From Lamellibrachia satsuma (taxonomy: Eukaryota > Annelida > Polychaeta > Sabellida > Siboglinidae): DNA of 64,000 bases. Below the pieces are notes generated by a model that worked only from the letters and a program-made list of their open reading frames with translations, was not told where the DNA came from and ran no database searches. A program made the translations under genes and the position numbers. The first letter of the stretch is position 1. The number at the start of each line of letters is the position of its first letter. Shown piece after piece: positions 54,901 to 60,900 of this stretch. The stretch lies in NCBI GenBank assembly GCA_033239005.1, contig BSQZ01000004.1:14541507-14605506 (forward strand). The letters run 5' to 3'.

Positions 54901-57900
54901 GTTCCATAAAAATGCCCCTTTCAGGGTCTGAAGACCTGTTCGTCCTTTGAAAAACACCACTTTCCCTCATTTTCTAACATAGATGTATCCCCTGAAATGT
55001 CATGATTGATCCCCCGGGGGTTGTTCCTTGAAGCCAATTTTCCAACAGATTTGTTGTTGCTTGGAGTCCAAACCCATGGTTCGGTATGTTGCCAGTATAC
55101 CCTCCTTGGGACAGATTCCATGTTTTATGAGTGCGTTTTCTGTGTCCAACGCACGTTATTGTACACACTGTCTGGGATGAATTCAGAGAGGCACACGTAA
55201 TTGTTCACAATAGGGGCTAATTTAGAATTATTAATAAAATATGTTAGTGAATTATTATGTATCATAGAACATTGCCTATTTGGCGCATTAAAGTGTATAA
55301 TTATATTTGGTGAACTCCATCAACTTGAAGAGAGTATAAATTTTCCTAACTTGTGGCATGTGACTTCCGTCAATGTAAAAGGGTGTAGATTTCAATCGCC
55401 GAAATGTAACAGAATCACTGGTAAATCACCGTTTTATTTCATTAAATGTGTTCAAATGTTAGTTATGAACCCAAGTAATTAATGCCTTATTGGACAATGC
55501 TGTGTTTTATGCACTTGTTGCTTTAGAATGTTGTATTGGGCTTACGAGCTCACTCAGTACGACATACTGAAGTAACTGGTGCATAAAGCCCTGTATTGTT
55601 CAGTAAGTGTGTATAGCTGCAGTGACAGCAGTACTTTGACACATCAGTTGATTGTATTTCCAGTGTTCACAGACTTGCGGCTTTGGCAAAATGAGTCGTA
55701 GTGCAACTTGCATAGATACTGTGGCAGGGGGGAAGGAAGTGAATGCCAGTGAATGCGGTACCAATTCAAGGCCAAAGACAGAGAGGAAGTGCCAGTTGGT
55801 GCCGTGTTCCGCCCAGTGGATGGCAGGCGATTGGGGAAACGTGAGTCCATTGTTCAATGTGTATCTATCCCCACTCCTAGCTACCCGAATTGTTAATTAT
55901 CTTGCCCAGTAAGAATATGATTTTTATTTATGTATTATACAGAGTATCGAGCACTTAGGACAATAAAAAGTTATGCCAGTGACACGCTCAGCAAACCATA
56001 CCTCTGTTTTTAGTGTTCTCAAAGCTGTGGTGTTGGCAAACAGACGCGTCAAGTGACGTGTCGCGCGACCAGCCGCGAGGGCTGGATACTTGACGGACTC
56101 ATTGTTGACCGCTGTAACGACACCGTGCGACCGTCCACTATGCAGTGGTGCAACCTGGGAGATTGTGACTCCTACTTCCGCTGGCGTACTACTGACTGGC
56201 AAAATGTGAGCAACAGTCATTTGATTATACAGAATTTCTAATTAAGGCCTGTTTACACGAGCGATTTTTGTCCGATTACGTTGTATGACATGGTGTCGCA
56301 TGACAGACAAATTATGTGTGCGTTTGGACTTGTGCCAATCCCATCTTAAGCTTTGGAAGTCGCTGATTGGCTGTCATAAATTTGAGTACTCCAACGCAAC
56401 TGTTTTGGGCTGAATGTTTCATTTCTTCCTAGGTGGTTTTCTTGTGGATTCCAATCCAACACCTGTCCAAAACACTGCCTGCTGTAAACATGTGCTAAGT
56501 TATCCACTACAGTAGTCATGTATACCTTTGGTCCTGTTAATGTCGTTCCTTCAGAGAAGTCGTTCTAGCATGCCGTCTTTCCCTCAGTGTTCCAAGGAGT
56601 GTGGCCATGGCGTAACGAGGAGGAACGTGACATGTTACAATGTCCACGCCAATCGACAGAGTCACCAGCGCCACTGTAGGGGCGCGTATAAACCTGCGAC
56701 AACCAAACCATGCTACCTCAAACCATGTGAGTATATGTCGTTGCTCTCCTCTTTATTCCTTACGGGGTGGCACCAAAACTGGTCGTCGATATGATCTACC
56801 TAAAAATCTTGATTCTGTGTGACATCAGTTTATAAATAATTCATTTGACATATAGTAATTATTAATAGAAGTTTGCTGATACGTCAGTCATTTGCTGCAA
56901 AATGTCCGATGTGTAATTTTTTAGTAATGTGTGCGTTTGAGTTTTCATGCATGCAACAGCAAAAACATAGATACTCTGGCTTTGTCTTCGCATTTTCTCT
57001 CGGTAGAAAAACATGACATAATTTGGTTAGCAAAAACATAATTTTGATAACTTATGTCTTTGATAAGAATGGTTGTGAGTAATCATGTCTTTCAGAAGAG
57101 ACTGTAAAAGTGGTGTGTAAAAGTTCCCACGCTGGGTAAACGGGTAAGCTGCTGTAGACTCCATCTCTAAATCACACACGTCAGAGCAAAAGTAGGGTAA
57201 GGGCACGGTGGCTAGTTGGTTCGGGTTCAAGTCCTCTTGTTGCTCTTTTGAAACTTTGGCAGTTGTGTTCACACCACGTTGACTCAGTTCGCTCAGCTAT
57301 AGATAGTGGCAGATATATGTGTACGAATAGTCTTTGCACAGTAATTGCAACATAGCTGAATGCTTCCCAGAGAAGTCGAGTTGATGTTGGAATGAACAGG
57401 TCTGCCAGGGGGTGAAGTGTAAAGCGCTTTGAGCAGTTGCAAGGACGGGATATTGCATTATGTAAGAACATACTTTTTTAAGTGTCTATGATGTGGCTCA
57501 GTTAATTCTGCTACTGCGTGACATGATGGCTGAATGAACTATATGTTGTGGTTGTTGCAGGTTACGTGTCGAGTTGCACGGAATTGAAGGAACAGATGTC
57601 GGTGATGACAGATGGAGAGTACAGCCTCTATATTCAGGGCACATTCATAGAGGTAACGTCCTATTACACAGGGAGCCCAGTGTTTCTATTTTTTACATTT
57701 TAATTGCAATTCCTGTATTTTCAAAACATTCCTATGTTTTCCTAATATTTCTGGAAATTTGGCGGTTTCTTGCGATGCATCACTACAAAATTATTTTTTA
57801 ACATAAATCAGATTGGCGAAATCGGCAAATTTTGTGATGTAATGTTGAAAATCAGCAGTAGCTAATTTGTATTAACTCAAGTTGGTAAATGGCTCCATCT

Positions 57901-60900
57901 GAAATAATGCTGTTTCATAAAAAATTCTTATTATATTCCTATATTTTTAGTTGTGAATTCCTATATTTCCTATGAATTTTAGACCAAGAGAGGACTGGCT
58001 GGTCTTATATGACCACACACAATAGTTTAGAATATAGAGAGGACTGGCTGGTCTTATATGACCACACACAATAGTTTAGACCAAGAGAGGACTGGCTGGT
58101 CTTATATGACCACACACAATAGTTTAGAATATAGAGAGGACTGGCTGGTCTTATATGACCACACACAATAGTTTAGACCAAGAGAGGACTGGCTGGTCTT
58201 ATATGACCACACACAATAGTTTAGAATATAGAGAGGACTGGCTGGTCTTATATGACCACACACAATAGTTTAGAATATAGAGAGGACTGGCTGGTCTTAT
58301 ATGACCACACACAATAGTTTAGAATATAGAGAGGACTGGCTGGTCTTATATGACCACACACAATAGTTTAGAATATAGAGAGGACTGGCTGGTCTTATAT
58401 GACCACACACAATAGTTTAGAAATGTAGCAATAAATGTAGTCATCAGTTTTCATTTTTTTCGTTCATCTCGATTCAGACTCATATTTTGCAAAATATCAA
58501 ACCTATTTAGTATCGATTACAACATGCTAGCTCATTTGTGCAAATATGTTACTGTATTCCACCTATCAACCATACATGCCCTAATTAGCATACACCCCCT
58601 TTTTTAATTAGCAGGATCCGTAATTATTGTAATTTTACTAGTGTGGAATGACTTAAAAGTGTCGCCATCTGGTGTTAAACAGTTGGCACCATTTTAGTTG
58701 TTCTACGCTAGTCACCAAATGACACCACATTGTTAAACAGTTACCTTATTGTCTAGAGGAAAAAATATTGGTGTACATTTATAAGAACAGATTCCTTGAC
58801 ATTTTTCCTGTACTGTATGCTTATTAGGTCTAATATACGGTATTTAGTTTTGATAAAATCATTGGGCAAACTATTAATTTAATTTACTTAATTTTGGTTC
58901 AGCAAGTTACCCATCAATTTTTTCAATGATTTAAAAAAATCTCACTTATTAACTCTTCTGTGATTGTTACTTGAAATATTCACACACTAGATTTGAAAAT
59001 CAGTGAACCTGATTCATATTGGGCTAAATGAATTACGGAAGGATCCCTAAACACAATTACTAGATGTGCAAGATGGAGATATTATTCTGTTACTTTAGAC
59101 AGAAATTCCTTTGGCAGTACTGAGAAGGGGTAAATCTTACAGCCAGACCATGAGCGCCTATTTGGAGGATACTAGTACCACACAAGACTTTGTTATTATG
59201 TTTGTGTATAATTGTGTAATATTTGCTTCTTTCCACAGGTTTACTGTTATCGCATGCGATCTCAGCCTGTTGAATATATAACTCTACCTGCTGGCGAAAA
59301 GGAGAACTACTCCGAAGTATATGACAAAAGGTGTGTGTCTTGTATTATATCTAGTGGCTGCTTCATGTAAAGGTGTGTGTCTTGTATTATATCTAGTGGC
59401 TGCTTCATGTAAAGGTGTGTGTCTTGTATTATATCTAGTGGCTGCTTCATGTAAAGGTGTGTGTCTTGTATTATATCTAGTGGCTGCTTCATGTAAAGGT
59501 GTGTGTCTTGTATTATATCTAGTGGCTGCTTCATGTAAAGGTGTGTGTCTTGTATTATATCTAGTGGCTGCTTCATGTAAAGGTGTGTGCCTTGTATTAT
59601 ATCTAGTGGCTGCTTCATGTAAAGGTAAAGGTACGTTCTTATATAGCGCGGTATCCAGTCCGTAGGACTGCTCAAAGTGCTTTACACTTCACCCCCTGGC
59701 AGACCTGTTCATTCCAACGCCATCTCGACTTTTTGGGAAGTATTCAGCCATGCTGCAATTGCTGCACGAAGGCTATTCGTTCACATATCCACCACTGTCT
59801 GTATTGCTAGGTACTCATTCATACAGCTGAGTGAACTGTGGCAACGTGGGGTGATCAAACTTGCTAAAAGTTCGAAGCGACCGCAGTGGGATTTGAAACC
59901 GGGTTCTCTCGATCGAGAGTCCGGCCTTCTAACCAGTATGCTATCGCGCCCCATAAATGTCATGGCAGCAGTAGCAGTTTAGGAAATGCCTTAGTTGTTT
60001 TGTATGCCGGGTCCCATATAACAAGTTAGATCATCCTGATTAAAGAGCTAACATATTAATGATTACGTGTGGGATGATAAATTGTGACGTCATCGTACAT
60101 TTAGCAGTGAAATCGACCAGGTTATGCTGGGGATGGTAAAACATTCATTCACCTAGTTGTGTTGTTGGTGAAATCTTACTGATTAACTAAAGGCCACCTT
60201 ATACGAGCGGTACTCCCCCAATTTATCACGACTCCAAGTCACATGATAATGCACAATAATAATTGTGTACATTTACTGGAGCGACACTGTGACCTTTTAC
60301 TACCACCATAGCTGCACATTGAAAAATTTTAAATTGGCCACCGCCTCACAAATGAGAACAACTGTTAGATCATGTAGAACCAGGCCTGACTCTCCCCAAC
60401 AAAATTTTGCACAGGTGTTTACACAACCAATTGCATGACAGCTGGTTGGCCAATAAATCAGGCAAAAATTGTTTTTGTAAACCTTCCTTGCCATTTGTCA
60501 GCAAATCGCTTGGTTGTCATCTTTTAACAAGATTTTACAAGATTGCCATCCAAGGCAAAGGCCCAGATGGCAAGTGGACAAGGAAGCCATTGGCTTATCG
60601 AGAGTCCAACATTTTTTTCATCTGTGTGTGTAACCCGCTCGCTTGAGATATGTGTAAAACTTGCTGTAGCAGTTACACAATCTGTAGATAATTTGTTCCA
60701 TTAACCATTTCAGTACGACAGGCCGGTATACCGGCCTCGCGTTTTTAATGATGGATTATCAAAATCTGCTATGGCATTACTTCAACTTACAATTTACCGC
60801 CGTATGTTTTGGATGGATTATTTGATAGTTTTAGCAACAAATCTTTGTCGGATGTTGACGATCGAAACAATGATGATGTTGGCGAACTTAGCGACCGAGC

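Noticed and set aside
59307..59675. Open frames on both strands through the 42-bp array
   Set aside because: The unit length is divisible by three, and the peptides are pure repeats. The + frame is not the frame of the exon.
59880..59953. tRNA-like A and B boxes on the minus strand
   Set aside because: They are the head of a SINE with the same 3' body as three other copies. The acceptor-stem pairing is missing, so this is not a tRNA gene.
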